A DNA stretch of 64,000 nucleotides from the NCBI GenBank assembly GCA_025531455.1, contig JAMYHL010000020.1:186001-250000 (forward strand), written 5' to 3'. Positions 1 through 12,008 of this stretch are shown here, piece after piece (positions within the stretch are counted from its first letter, which is position 1; every line of letters starts with the position of its first letter). The stretch is from Apiotrichum sp. Y4204 (taxonomy: Eukaryota > Basidiomycota > Tremellomycetes > Trichosporonales > Trichosporonaceae). The notes under the pieces are model-generated. The model searched no databases and had not been told where the DNA came from. It saw only the letters and a list, made by a program, of their open reading frames with translations. Both the position numbers and the translations under genes were made by a program.

Positions 1-2897
1 GCAGGATACACGAGTTCCATTGCATTGCGGAGCAAACTCGCCAGATCACCAGATCGCCAGCTCGCCAAGCTCCAAGCAATCCGCATTCCAACAACATTGA
101 TCGCAGCGCGCCGGAATGCCAAGTGTGCTGACGACGACCATGGCATGCCACCCAGCACCAAGACTTGTTCCCACAGTCACGGATACACAGATACCAGCTC
201 GGCGCAGTGGCTGCTGTTGCCATGTTGCCATGGTGCCCGGCTGCGTGGGCGATCCTTGGCGCGGCGCGGCGCGGCTCGGCGCGTTGCGTTCGCTCTTTGC
301 GATATGTCCCGTACCTGTATGCGTACCTGCGTGCCATTGATCCATTGAAAACTCGAGCAACGCTGCTGATCCGACATGGCCGGCCACAGCCTGCCATCTG
401 CCGCAACCCTCCCCACCATTCCCAGATTCCCAGCATAGTCACCACTCAATAGAACTTTTCGGGAATTATGCAATCGTGTGCACCGCCCGTCGCCCGCCGC
501 ACAGAGCAACCAACCCAATCGCGATCGGACGAAAATGAATGTCTCCACAAGAGTGTAAAAGTGCCGAGGGCGACAAAAGCCCAAAGGCTGTGTGTGGACA
601 ACGAAAGGTGGGCAGAAAAGTGTACGTCTATCAAGCTTAAGCATACTCTGAACCCTGTGACCGCCCCAACGAACACACAGCAACACAACCACGAACCACG
701 CAAAACTTGCACCGGGAGAGGTTCGGGATACCCGGCCAACTCCTTGAAACAGGGCACTGCGGGGCGTGTATTGTGTGTTTCCGCGCCGGGCCGTGCGGAC
801 GGGGTCGTGAAGAGGGACGTTGGGAGGTACAGCATACAGCAGTAGTACTACTTTCGCTTCTCCCGAGTGGTCCTCGTATAAGAAAAGGGGCGGACCGGTG
901 GACAACGGCATCGTGAGGGCGAGGGGCGGTGTTTCATTGTGTCTTATGCTTGTTATTGGAGAACAGGATGGGGTTCCGAACAATCAACCAGTGGCCAGTG
1001 GGAGACAAGACAGGGCGCGAACAGGGGAAGGAAATACAGTCGCCCACCAGCTGTGATCCGTGCAAAATGGCTCCAGAGCGTCCAAGCTTCAAAGCTCCCC
1101 CATCGATGGCCCATCCCGATCGCGACCTCAGCTTCCGGCGCGTACCTGTTGCCCTGGGGCGCGGCGGCCCCGTCGTGCGCGTCTCCTGATACGTCGATCA
1201 TGGCGTCTTCGGAACATGCTTGGCGAGCCTGGACTGCATTTCATGTATTTCAATTGTATTGAACGTTGTATGCATTTTTCTTGGCGTGGATTGAATTCCG
1301 AACCCGCTCGTTGCTCGTCGTAGCTCGCGGAGACATACGCTACACAAGATTGAGTGGAGGAAAGCACTGCATCACCCATTTGCGCCTGTGTGGGTGATAC
1401 AAATTGCCGCTGGGCCGATCAGCCATCACGGCGGCGCATAGCTGCGCCTGCCGGACAATAGTATATCCTCCGCGTGTAGCGTGTATAGCGTGTAATAGCA
1501 TAGCCTCGTTAATTGCCCGTAGCCAGGTATCCAGCAGGGAAGCGAGTATGCATCGTGTGCCCTGTCCGGGGTCGGACGGTTGCGGCGGTGGCGAGATGAA
1601 TGGTGAGAAAGTGGGAAAGTGTGATTGGAGCCTCTGAATGTGTGGCCATGGGCCACCTCGATGCTCCATGCGAGTCGCCGCGTTGCGGAATTGCGGAATG
1701 GTATGCGTACCGTCCTGCGCCTCGCGGACAATAGAGGTAGCAGATGGCGGGCGTCACGCTGGCCGCTGGCCGCTGGCGTCGCGGAGCGCGGCGCATTCCT
1801 TTGCACACTGCTACTCTGTCCATGCATGCCCGAGTTCCGGGCATCTGGTCCGGGGGTGGCGCTCGGCCCAGCAGGAAAATGCATGAGCACATGAGCATGC
1901 CTGATGCCTGCTGGAGCTGGTGGTGCCGCTGGTGCCACTGGTGTCCGGTGGTGCTAGTCGGCCAGCGACGTCACTGGTGACGCCGCCAGTGCTATTCCTA
2001 CTCCCCCGAGTGCTCCATATACTCTATCCCCCCCCGCTCCGCAGCGGCAGCCATCGCTCGGAGCGGGCATCCGCGCAAGTCAACTGACACGCATGCATCA
2101 CATCTGTACTTTTCGGAAGATAATAAGATTCTCGCTCCCCCCAGATGGCAGGCAGTGCAGAGTGATGGCCGGCAACGCCTCGGTGGTAGCGCGCCACGAC
2201 CCATACATTTGCCATCCAGCCATCAACACAGGAAGAAAAAAGAAATGGGTGACCAGCCCTCTGCCGCCACTCCACTGTGTCCTGTGCGCTGTGCACCCTG
2301 CCCCGAAATGCCTCGTCTCGACGCGCTTCCTAGCTTCCTGCAGTTCATTACTAGCACAGGGCGCGTGGCGCACGGGCCTGCAGGCGGTGCAGGCGACGCG
2401 CTAAGTAGCCCTTACTGGGTCGAACCCTGAGGGTGGGATGGTGCTATGGTCCAGTGTGGTCCTGGCCGTCCTGGGGCCGTTCCTTGATCGTTTTGACCCG
2501 GAGCTTGACAGTCACTCAGCCGAAACCCTGAAACCGTCTACCGCGGGGCAGTGGCCAGTGGCAGTGGCAGAGTGAAAATCAAAAGTGATTGCTCGACTGG
2601 CTTCGTGCTTCTCGTCCTGGATTGAGTCGGCGGTCACTCCGAGGATCCGAGAAGGCAGGCAAGGTTTGAGGATCTGAGGATGATCGTCCGAATCACAGTG
2701 ATCTGCCCCCTAGGCCCCTAGCGCACAGCACCCCCATCACTCGCGTACTCGCGATCGCGCACGGCGCATTCGTGCCGATCTCTCCGATCCTCTGCGCGGT
2801 CCCCCCTCCCCCTCCCCCCCCCCCCCCCCCCCCCCCCCCAGGGTTGGCAATATCGTAGACGCTTGGTGGACAGAAAATACGATCATCAGACGCTGCG

Positions 2898-2930
<33 letters not shown>

Positions 2931-3659
2931 TTGTTTTGCTGCTCCCCCCCCCCCCTTGTTTTGCTGCTTCCCCTGCCCCTTGGCCAGATGCATATTCCGA
3001 AGGCCTCCGCCGTCGGGATCCGCACTACTCTTCGCACTCTTCGTACTTCTACCCGATCTGACCCCTGCATGCCCTTCCCTTCAGGTGCACGCCATGTTTC
3101 CTGAGGGAGCGGTACTGGCTAATGGCTTGTCGTCTTGCGCGTCGCAGCAGCCGAGCGAGTAAATATAGCAATAACAATAGGGTGGAGGGGTAATACCCGA
3201 GGACGGGGCTTGGTTTGCACGCTTTGCATGACTTTGTATTAACCACTCCAATTGGCTTGTATTGCTCCGGGTATCCGGAGACAAGAGACCCTCAGGGCCG
3301 AAAAAGCAGCAGCGCCTCACCGCTTGTCCTGACTTGTCTCTTTGTCTAGTTGTGCTTGTCTCAGCCAGGCACGGCATGCGGGCACAGCAGCTGTGCAGCC
3401 AAAGAGAAAAAAAAAGGTGAGATCATGGTCACACTGCGGATGCCGATGATGAGGGCGCTTTTGGCGCTCTGGTATGCAGCGCCCTGCAAGCTGGCTGTTT
3501 TTTGCCGTCGTGCCGTTGGCGTCGCTCCTGCCGCCTTTGGATACCCCCCCCCCCCTGCTTCGCCCTCGATCCCGCTCGGTTCCCTTGAGCCTCGGGTCTT
3601 CCACCGCCCTAGAGGCAGCGATCGTTCGAGGAGGATAGAGTGACAGAGATGATGATCCA
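1..3659. other. No convincing gene; GC-rich intergenic region
   Basis: Open frames here are short or look like chance frames (the longest, about 268 codons on the minus strand at 177-983, has no recognisable motif and a composition unlike a protein). I see no tRNA, splice-linked exon series or transposon remnant. The stretch does hold the poly-C cluster described separately (about 2.80-2.96 kb). A lineage-specific or non-coding transcript cannot be excluded. Confidence 0.5.
2803..2957. repeat. Cluster of three long poly-C tracts
   Basis: Three nearly pure C runs lie within about 155 bases: one ending near 2839, one of roughly 30 C around 2899-2931, and one of about 13 C around 2944-2956. The second and third are each followed by the same short word, CTTGTTTTGCTGCT, so the tract plus flank looks duplicated. 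The minus strand would be G-quadruplex-prone and the plus strand i-motif-prone. Run lengths in such DNA are often unreliable in assemblies. Confidence 0.85.
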
Positions 3660-3874
3660 TAAAGAAAGTGCGTGCTGTGAATGTCTCGCCTCTTCATCGC
3701 TTTCGATTCCCCTCCCCTTCACATCTTCTCACATCTCTCATCTCTCTACGTCCCCTCCTCCTCCTTCTCTTCATCTCCATCTACTCTCCTCCGTCATCTC
3801 CCTCGAGCATCCTCCTCACCTCCATCTCATCTCGCTTCTCTTGTGCGCGCACAGCATCCACACCCGCTGGCCGC

Positions 3875-3882
3875 ATATATAC
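3875..3882 (+). promoter_or_regulatory. TATA box of the glyoxal oxidase gene
   Basis: An ATATATA element sits at about 3875-3882, just downstream of a long CT-rich tract (about 3700-3840). It lies about 180 bases before a strong splice donor at 4059 and is in the right place to start a transcript whose first, non-coding exon is spliced to the glyoxal oxidase coding exons. The assignment is inference from position and motif only. Confidence 0.5.
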
Positions 3883-4058
3883 CACCCATCGCACACCACC
3901 CGGTTGCCACCCCATCGCCCCCCCACTTCAGCAACTCAACCACTCGACACAAGGACTACCCTTGATTCTAGTCTAGATACCATTCGAGCTTTGCGCCGAT
4001 TCCAGCAAGACACCCGCAGCTATTTTCGTCACCCCCTCTTTGGACATTCTTATTTCAG

Positions 4059-4729
4059 GTAAGTCTGCGCACACACTTCCGGGCAGGGAACAAGAACAAC
4101 ACAACGCCAGTCGACGTCGCCGATGCAGTCATCCCTTGTGATCAGACACTCGGCCATACACTCGGCATATTGTTGCCCAGAATCGGGATAATTGGGGCAC
4201 CCTGGCAGTCGTGTGCGGTGCATCGGCGTAACGACTGTGTGCGCCAAGCCGTGAGCACCAAAGGTCGTAGCGGGTCCGGTTGGCCGGGACCGTGGTGATG
4301 ATGGACAGCGATGCACTCGGCAGTGGTCTTCATCTGCGATCGTGCACTGATGACCACTCTGTGGCATCTGTCTCATTAGTTGGATGGTTCGCAGGGTCGG
4401 AGCGTCACTCTTTGCTTTGACTTGCAACCCCATTTGCCCCATTCCTCACCGCTCCTGGGGTGCTCTGGGCCCGCTTCTTCTGTGACGACCCTATTCCTGT
4501 TCCACATTCGCCACGCCCGAGAACACCCTGTGAGCTGTGCGGCTGTGCTCGAGTGACGCCACCCGTGTTTTGACAAGACACGAGCCGGAGGGCTTTCGAC
4601 CGGCCCGATTCCCCCTCTGTCCCTCTGTTCATCACTCACTGCGCACGGCTCTCCACGACGCGTTTATTGTTCTTGTTTTCTCTTCTCTTCTCTTCCATCT
4701 TTCTTCCTCTTCTTTATCTAACACTGCAG
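4059..4729 (+). other. Probable 671-nt intron in the 5' untranslated region
   Basis: The sequence CAG|GTAAGTC at 4058/4059 is a near-perfect donor. CTAACACTGCAG ending at 4729 is a textbook branch site plus acceptor for this genome. The interval between them has no good coding frame, and the glyoxal oxidase ATG follows at 4857. If spliced, the leader exon runs from near the TATA box (about 3910) to 4058. This would be much longer than the 33-100-nt coding introns. Confidence 0.5.
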
Positions 4730-4856
4730 ACTCTGCTTGCTTTATATCCAACAGCGCCCTCTATCGTCTCCCTTCACCCACCTCTGATCTAGAATAGAGA
4801 AGACTTCAGCGCCATCCCCTCTGCTATCTATCTATTCCACTCGCGGTCATACCACC

Positions 4857-7026
4857 ATGCGTTCCGTCACAGCTGCCCTCTGGGCACTGGTCCCCTTCCT
4901 TGCCTCGGTCACTGCCCAGGCTCCCAAGGGCCCGGCACCATTCGCCTTCGTCCCCGCTGGTGATGCCGGTATCTCGGCTCAGATGGTGAGTGCTCATCCG
5001 CGGGTAGCAGTCTCTAACCCCCAGATGTTCCTCGGCTCCACCAAGAAGGTCTACATCCTTGACAAGTCGGAGAACAACCCCCTCCGCATCAACGGCCAGT
5101 ACGGCGAGCACCCCGCGTGGGCCGTCGAGTACGACATTGAGACGCAGAAGAGTGAGTAACAGATTTACATATCCTCCCGTGTCGGCGTGGCAACACGGGC
5201 CGCATGGTGTTTTGAATTGAAACGCTCGGTGCCTCAAACTATCTGGCCCACTGCTGTTATTTTTCTGGCCCGCCCCTCGGACCTGTAACACATTTTGTGC
5301 CTCGGACCTCTTTGCTAACTCCGCAGTCCGTCCCATGGACGTCTTCTCCAACACCTTCTGTGCCGGCGGAGCTGTCATGGGCAACGGTACCTGGGCCGTC
5401 TTTGGTGGTAACAAGCCCGTCACCACCGGCGGCGAGGCCGCTACCGGTCCCGAAGTGTACAAGAACACTGACGGTGGCACTGCCATCCGTATGCTTGACC
5501 CTTGTGACGATGAGAAGTGCGAGTACACCCAGGGCACCCAGACCTTCGACGTCAACAATGACACTGGCGGCTGGCTCCAGATGACCAGCAAGCGTTGGTA
5601 CCCCACGGTCGAGACACTCGGCGACGGCACGCTCGTCGTCATCGGTGGTGACACTGACGGTGGCTATGTCAACACCCAGTACCAGAACAACCCTACCTAC
5701 GAATTCTTCCCTCCCACCCCCGAGGGCAAGATCAACATGCAGTTCCTCATCGACACTCTCCCCCTCAACCTCTATGCCCTCGTCTGGCTCATGCCCTCCG
5801 GCAAGCTCTTCATGCAGGCAAACCGCAAGACCATCCTTTACGACCTGAACACCAAGGAGTCCACCCCCATGGAGGACATGCCGTTTGCCGCCCGCGTTTA
5901 CCCCGCCTCGGGAGCCACTGTTATGCTTCCCCTCACCCCGGAGAACAACTACGAGCCCACGCTCCTCTTCTGCGGCGGCTCGAACAACACCAACTGGGGC
6001 ACGGACGCCGGTCCCGGCTTCAACATCACCGCTTACCCCGCCGATGAGACTTGTGTCCGCATCGCGCCTGAGGGATCTGGCAAGTACGAGACCGACGACA
6101 ACATGCCCGAGGGCCGTTCGATGGGTCAGTTTGTCCTCATGCCTGACGGCAACATCTGGATGGGCAACGGTGTCGCCATGGGCACTGCTGGCTACGGAAA
6201 CCAGAACTACTCGGTCGGCACCGGATACGGCCAGGACCCGCTTTACATGCCTGCTCTTTACAACCCCAACAAGGCCTCAGGCTCCCGATGGACCCGCGAC
6301 GGATTGACCGCGTCGCCCAACGAGCGCATGTACCACTCGACCGCTATCCTTCTCCCCGACTCGTCGATTCTCGTCTCGGGCTCAAACCCCAACGCCGACT
6401 TCACCAACGAGCAGTGGCGCTCCCGTACCGACGTTGAGCGCTGGTACCCCGGCTTCTACAACGAGAAGCGCCCCACCTACACTGGCAACCCCACCTCGGT
6501 CTCGTACGGTGGCGCTCCCTTCAACCTCACCCTTGACACGACCGAGGAGTCGGCGGTTAACAACACCAAGGTTGTTATCATCCGCGGCGGCTTCAACACC
6601 CACGGTTACGCCTTTGGCCAGCGCATGATCGAGCTCGAGACCTCGTACTCTATCGACATGAAGTCCAACAAGACCACCCTCTTCGTTTCGCAACTTCCCA
6701 GCAAGAACGGACCCAACCTCTTCCAGCCCGGCCCTGCTCTCTTCTTCATCGTCACCAACGGCATCCCCTCGATGGGTGAGATGGTCATGGTCGGCAACGG
6801 CCAGCTTGGCCAGCAGGAGACTTCTCCCAACGGCGAGCTCCCCAAGTCGACCGTCATCCAGCCCGAGACCACTCAGACCAAGAGCGCCGAGGACCCCAGC
6901 AAAACGGAGACCCCGCCCGCCGGCGCCGTCGAGAACAACAAGAACCCCAAGAGCAGCGCATCCGCACTCGCCCCCGGCGCCATGATCGCCACCCTCGGAC
7001 TTGTCGCCGCCTCGCTGTTGATGTAG
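4857..7026 (+). CDS. Glyoxal oxidase / galactose-oxidase-like copper radical oxidase, secreted and GPI-anchored
   Basis: Exons 4857-4985, 5025-5151 and 5327-7026 give 651 residues. The introns are 39 nt (a multiple of three and stop-free, so retention keeps the frame) and 175 nt, both ending CTAAC...CAG. An N-terminal signal peptide ends near an AQA site (about residue 20). A kelch-type beta-propeller follows, then a galactose-oxidase-like C-terminal domain. Residues matching the family's copper/Cys-Tyr radical site are the Cys of NTFC (about 97), the Tyr of RWYP (about 177), the YHS motif of the ERMYHS segment, and the His of NTHGYAFGQ. The tail is Pro/Thr/Ser-rich and ends in a short hydrophobic stretch (ATLGLVAASLLM), typical of GPI attachment to wall or membrane. 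Members of this family oxidise aldehydes to acids and make hydrogen peroxide outside the cell. The exact substrate cannot be read from sequence. Confidence 0.9.
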
Positions 7027-7655
7027 AGTACTCATTTTTGATTTCTAATAGGACATTTATCATCCCCTCCGAACACTGTTTCCAACACCCCCCGACCAAC
7101 CCTCACTCATACAAGGTCGTTCCGTAGACTTGCATACATACATACACCCCCACGCGGTTACCCGCCCGATGTAATGTGGACATTATATGCCACTGCTGTG
7201 AATATGATTATTTATTGCAACTCCGAGTTGCAGCAGAGTCGAGGAAAAGACTTGGGGGTATGGAATGAGGCGATGACGTGACTGACTTGGGGGACCAGTC
7301 GGGATGCACGAGATGGCGATTGTGGCGAAGTTCAAATGAATGAATTCGACGAGATTGTGACTCGCGCATCCCACCGCTTCCATTCGGCACTGCAATACAT
7401 CACATCGTCGCAACCTACAACTCTTGCTCGACACACCTCTCAGTAACGCGGATCGCCAAGAACTCATCGGTGTAGACTGCGCAGGACCTTGCACACCAAG
7501 CAAGCTCATTAAACGACAACCTCGACGACACCTCCAGCGGCATCGCAGGTTCCACTGCGCATCGCAAATAAACCCCCCATCACGTATCACGTTGACTACG
7601 CTACGAGTGGAGCGAATAGACCGAGCCGATCTGATTAGATACTATACTTGACGCA
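7027..7655. other. Intergenic: 3' region of glyoxal oxidase and DUG2 promoter
   Basis: These 629 bases between two plus-strand genes hold the terminator region of the oxidase (AT-rich stretch around 7190-7220) and presumably the DUG2 promoter. I see no further gene. Confidence 0.6.
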
Positions 7656-10600
7656 ATGTCACGGGGGTTGAGCCCCGCGAGCCCGACGGCGCCAGTCGAG
7701 CCGATGCGGAAGGGTGAGTGACATGCAGGCAGAGACCAGCCTTGGAAGCGCTCAAGGACGCAAGAGAGACAACTCACTTGTGACTGCTCCCTTTTGTCCT
7801 CTCATGGCAGACGCACTGACGCCAGCCGACTCGCTCACGCGCCAGCGCATCAGCGTGCTTCCCTCCCTCACGCATCTGCTGTCCGTCGGCAACGGGCGCA
7901 TCCTGAGCCTGGCCGCGGACGACGCGCACGTCTACGCCGGGTGCCAGAGTCGCGACAATGAGATTACCGTGTTTTGCCGCGCGAGCCTGCGGCCCCTCTT
8001 CCGCCTGCTCGGGCACGCGGGCAGTGTGCTCGCCCTCCTCGTCGTCAAGGAGAAGGGCTGGCTCGTGAGCAGTAGTAGTGCCGGTGATGTGCGGGTGAGT
8101 CTGGGTCCGCAGCTACGCGATAGGACGCTCAGCTGCTGGCTTTGTACATCCTTTATTTGACTCACACCCAGATCTGGTCCACCGCGACGTTCAAGCCACT
8201 GTACATTATCCACCCGTGCGACGACACCTCGGGCGACATCTACTCCCTAGCATGGGACGACCGTGAGGGCGGCACGCTGTACTTTGGAGCGCAGAACACG
8301 TCTATCGAGTGGGTCAACTTTGCGCGCTCGCCGCCGGTGGAGGCACGAGCGGACACGTGCGCTGGCGAGGGCGTGTTGCCCGCAACGGCAGTCGCGAGCG
8401 TGCCGAGCGTCGAGGCCGCGAGCAGCGTGCACGGGATCGAGGACAAGCTCGACCGCGTGCGCCTGCAGGGCGGCGCGAGTCCCGTTCCAAGTATCCGTAG
8501 CGGGCGATACAAGCCGCATTCGTTCTTCGACACTCCGCCGCTCGATATGCGCTCCGGCTCGGGGGCGAGCACGCCGCGCACGCCGGGGCTCCCGTTCGCG
8601 CCGGGCGTTCCCCCCGCCGAGGTCGCGGGGCGGCTGCACGAGGCCGCCTCGCCGGCCGTCACGCGGACAATCTCGAATTCCAGCGGGCGTGCCGTTGCCG
8701 TCGCCCCGTCTCCTAAGGAGCACCGGGTGGTGGAATTCGAGCTCGATGTGGATACGACCGTGTTCTACGCACACTACGGATATGTCTATGCGCTGGAGAT
8801 GATCCCGCGACCTGGTGGCCGCCGGTGGCTTGCGAGCGGGAGCGGCGACTCGGACGTCAAGATATGGGAGTGTGCGCCCGGCGGCGGACTGACGCTTGTG
8901 CGGGAATTTGGCGGTTTGCCCGGTGCTGTGCTCTCGCTCACGTCCCGCGACTCGCTGCTGTACGCCGGTCTCCAGAGTGGCGAGATTGACGTGTGGGACC
9001 TCGAGACGGGTTCGCGTATCCGGACGATTGACGCACACGACACGGACGTCATGGCGATGCTTGTCCTCGGGTGCGACGTGTATGCCGGTGCGGAGGACGG
9101 GAGTGTGCGCTGCATCGACGACGCGTTCGACTGTACCGCCAGTTTCAAGGCGCATGACGACCCGGTGCTTACGATGGCGATCGTGCCGTCTGCCACGTCT
9201 GGTGGTCACGAGTACGAGCTCATCACGGCGGGGAACGACAGCTTCCTCAAGATCTGGGCGATCAGCACTGCGCGCTCGCCCGCGCACGATATCGAGGTCG
9301 ACGTCGACATTGAGGGATCCAGCGACGTGATGCTGTATGCTTTGAAGAAGCTCGTGGCGCTCCCGACCGTGTCCGACGAGGCGCACCGCGAAAGCTGCAG
9401 GCAGGGCGCGCATCTCCTGCGAAAAATTCTTCTTCAACTCGGCGCGACATCGGAGATTATCTCCGGCGACGAGGGGAAGAACCCTCTCGTCCTCTCGACA
9501 TTTACGGGGAGGGACACGGGCAAGCCGCGCCGCCGTGTGCTGTTCTACGGACACTACGACGTGCAGCCGGTCGGCGAGAAGGACTGGGAGAGCGATCCGT
9601 GGCAGCTCACCGGCCGCAATGGGTACTTGTACGGCCGTGGCGTGACGGACAACAAGGGGCCGATCATGGCGGTCGCGTGCGCCGCGGCGGAGCTGCGCCA
9701 GCGCCGCGAGCTTGATGTTGATCTCGTGATGCTCATCGAGGGCGAAGAGGAGGCAGGGTCCCGAGGATTCGCAGAAGCCGTGCGGAGGAACAAGGTGGGT
9801 GATATTTCAAAGCTAGAAACTGACGCCAGGCGGCGATAGGACACATTGATGTCGTGCTCCTTTCCAACTCGACGTGGATAAACGAGGACGATCCGTGTGT
9901 GGTGTATGGCATGCGCGGTGTGCTGTACGCCAACCTCGCGGTGTCGTCCGAGGGCGACGACGCACATAACGGTGTCGAGGGTGGACTGGTTGCCGAGCCA
10001 ATGTTCGATCTCGTGCGCCTGCTGGGTACCCTTGCGGACACGCAGGGCGTCAAGCTGCCTGGATTCTGTGAGTACCCCTGGAAGATGAGTTCTGACATTA
10101 GACGATTCTGTCCGCGCACAGACGCCCGAGGAGCTCGACCTCCTCTCGAGCGTGTCTCGCGCATCGGGCCGCAGCCTCGACGACCTGATGCGCGTGTGGC
10201 GCCAGCCGTCCTTTAGCATTGCGAACATCACGACGAGCGGCGCCGCAAACAAGACGGTCATCCCGCGCCGGGTCTGCGCAGACATTGCGATGCGCCTCGT
10301 GCCCGACCAGGATCTGGACACGATCGTGGCCAGCCTCATCTCGTTCTGCAAGACGACGTTTGCCGCGCTCGACACGCCCAACACGCTCGACATAAAGGTA
10401 ACGCACGCAGCGAGCTGGTGGCTCGCGTCCCTCGACAGTCCCTACCTCCGCGCACTCGAGGACGCAGTCGCGGACGTGTGGGGCCGGCAGCCGCTCAAGA
10501 TCCGCGAGGGCGGTACCGTCCCGACCATGTCATGGCTCGAGCGCGAGTTTGCCGCACCGTGCGTGCATCTCCCCCTCGGCCAGAGCTCGGACGCGGGACA

Positions 10601-10688
10601 TCTCGCCAACGAACGCATCAGGCTGCTCAACCTCAATAACGGGAAAAAGGTTGTCGAGAGCTATCTCACCCGGCTGGCGCGGATATGA
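7656..10688 (+). CDS. DUG2: Dug2-type protein: WD40 propeller fused to an M20 metallopeptidase domain (glutathione degradation)
   Basis: Five exons (7656-7713, 7811-8094, 8172-9794, 9830-10067, 10102-10688) join in frame to 929 residues. The last two introns are only 35 and 34 nt. The N-terminal half carries WD40 repeats (for example the GSGDSDVKIW and GNDSFLKIW blades). The C-terminal half has the M20 hallmarks GHYDVQPV, RGVTDNKGP and EGEEEAGSRGF, which supply metal ligands and the catalytic acid. The WD40-plus-M20 layout is the known arrangement of yeast Dug2, which works with Dug3 (a glutamine-amidotransferase-like partner) to cleave the gamma-glutamyl bond of glutathione in the cytosol. 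Yeast Dug2 is about 880 residues, so the length fits. A Ser/Pro-rich linker between the early WD repeats (about residues 190-270) looks disordered. The gene converges on cyanase, with about 200 bases between the stops. Confidence 0.92.
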
Positions 10689-10885
10689 GGCTAGATGAAT
10701 TCCATTGTATACCGGGCTTGACGGGTTGCAAGAGCGTGGCTCACATCACACGTATTGACCTTGAGACTCCCACACTGACTGAAAGGATTGACCCACAATC
10801 TGATGAATGATCACTTCCGCTGCATTATCTTCGCCCATACTGTGTTTCGTACAACTCCACTTCTGACTCCCTCCATTCACTAAAT

Positions 10886-11758
10886 TCACCAGTCCTCGGG
10901 CTTCATGTACGGCAAAAACTGTCGTCAGCCTCTGTTGCCCGCCAGGACCCACCTTGCCATCAAGCGTAATCACCACGCGGTCGCCCTTTGGGTCCGCCTT
11001 GCGCTCGACGCTCGTGCGGAAGTCTGGTCTCAGCTAACTGTTTTATTCTCTACTCACCGATGGCCGACATGATTCCGTCGCCAAACTTTTCCTGGATGAG
11101 CGCCTTGTACGAGAATCCGTGCACGACGAGGACCTCGTATAGTCTGTACAGCGCGGGGTCCTGGGGTCAGTAGTGAACAGGCTGAGAAATAGTATGAGTG
11201 TAGTAGCGTTCACACACGTTGCCCAGCGCTCAGCATCGGCCTTGCTTTGCTCACTGAGCATGCTTGGACAATAGCTCGGTGGACGCCGGAGGTGGAGGCA
11301 GGCACGGCGTCATGTGACGCTTTCCGAGCCGGGTTGCAGCTGATAGGCCCCGGTGGCAATAGCCACGATGGGAACGACAACCGATGGCGATGGCGTCGAA
11401 GCCATGGTAGCTGGCAGCGATGGCTGACAGTGCACCACATCCCACGACCATAGAGCAAGAGCCCCTCAAACGCCCATTCGTCGCTCACCTTGGGCGGCCA
11501 CTCCCACTGTCCACCACGCACGACCATGCCCTCGACGCCGAGGCTACCCTCGCCCTGTCCCGCGAGAGCCTTGACCGCCACCTCATCCTTACACCCGACA
11601 GCGGCGGCGATCTTGGCCGCCGTCGCTGCGTCGGTGGTTGCGTTCCCGAAGAACAGCGTCGCAAGCCACACTTCGGGCTTGTTGACCTTTTCGGCGATCT
11701 GCGCGAAGGTTAGGCCCGAGGCAGCCTTGGCGGCGAGGAGGGCGGTGTGTGGAGCCAT
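10886..11758 (-). CDS. Cyanate hydratase (cyanase)
   Basis: On the minus strand, exons 11489-11758, 11058-11160, 10953-11023 and 10886-10918 give 158 residues, the usual cyanase length. The N-terminal helix-turn-helix-like domain is followed by the conserved catalytic domain: [25 protein letters not shown] and the C-terminal GKFLPY block. Family catalytic residues (Arg of YRLYE, Glu, and the Ser of GIMSAI) are visible. The enzyme decomposes cyanate with bicarbonate to ammonia and carbon dioxide. Intron 1 is 328 nt, while introns 2 and 3 are 34 nt each; all carry CTGA-type branch sites next to the AG. A TATA-like element (about 11831) and a TGACGTCA palindrome (12001) lie upstream of the ATG. 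Confidence 0.95.
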
Positions 11759-11830
11759 TGTGGATTAAGATTGATGCTTGAGATGGATAGAGATATGGGA
11801 GACGCTGGGTATTTGGCATCGGATTCTGTC

Positions 11831-11839
11831 TATATATGG
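11831..11839 (-). promoter_or_regulatory. TATA-like element of the cyanase gene
   Basis: CTATATATG lies about 75 bases upstream of the cyanase ATG (minus strand). It is the only TATA-like word in this promoter. The role is inferred from position. Confidence 0.4.
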
Positions 11840-12000
11840 GAGTGAGACCGCGTGCTCTGGGTGTCTCGGAAGATAACTACAATCGGTGTGAACTGGTCAG
11901 CTGCAGTAGTGGGCTTGTTTGCTGGCAATTACGGCGCTCGACGACGACGCCAGCTTATTTGGCTCCCACGATTCGGGTGGACGACCTCCACCGGGGCACC

Positions 12001-12008
12001 TGACGTCA
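12001..12008. promoter_or_regulatory. CRE/ATF-like palindrome TGACGTCA upstream of cyanase
   Basis: This is a perfect 8-base TGACGTCA palindrome, the classical site of CREB/ATF-type bZIP factors, about 240 bases upstream of the cyanase start. The same palindrome occurs in two other promoters of this window (18271 and 42418). Function is inferred from the motif only. Confidence 0.4.

Noticed and set aside
177..983. 268-codon minus-strand open frame near the window start
   Set aside because: No domain, signal or splice partner; the translation looks like random GC-rich DNA and overlaps equally long frames on other phases.
2405..2440. tRNA T-arm-like word (GGGTCGAACCC)
   Set aside because: The loop is too short and no acceptor, D or anticodon arm can be drawn on either strand.
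8247..9554. 435-codon antisense frame across DUG2
   Set aside because: It mirrors the strong third-position GC bias of DUG2, whose domains on the plus strand are unmistakable.
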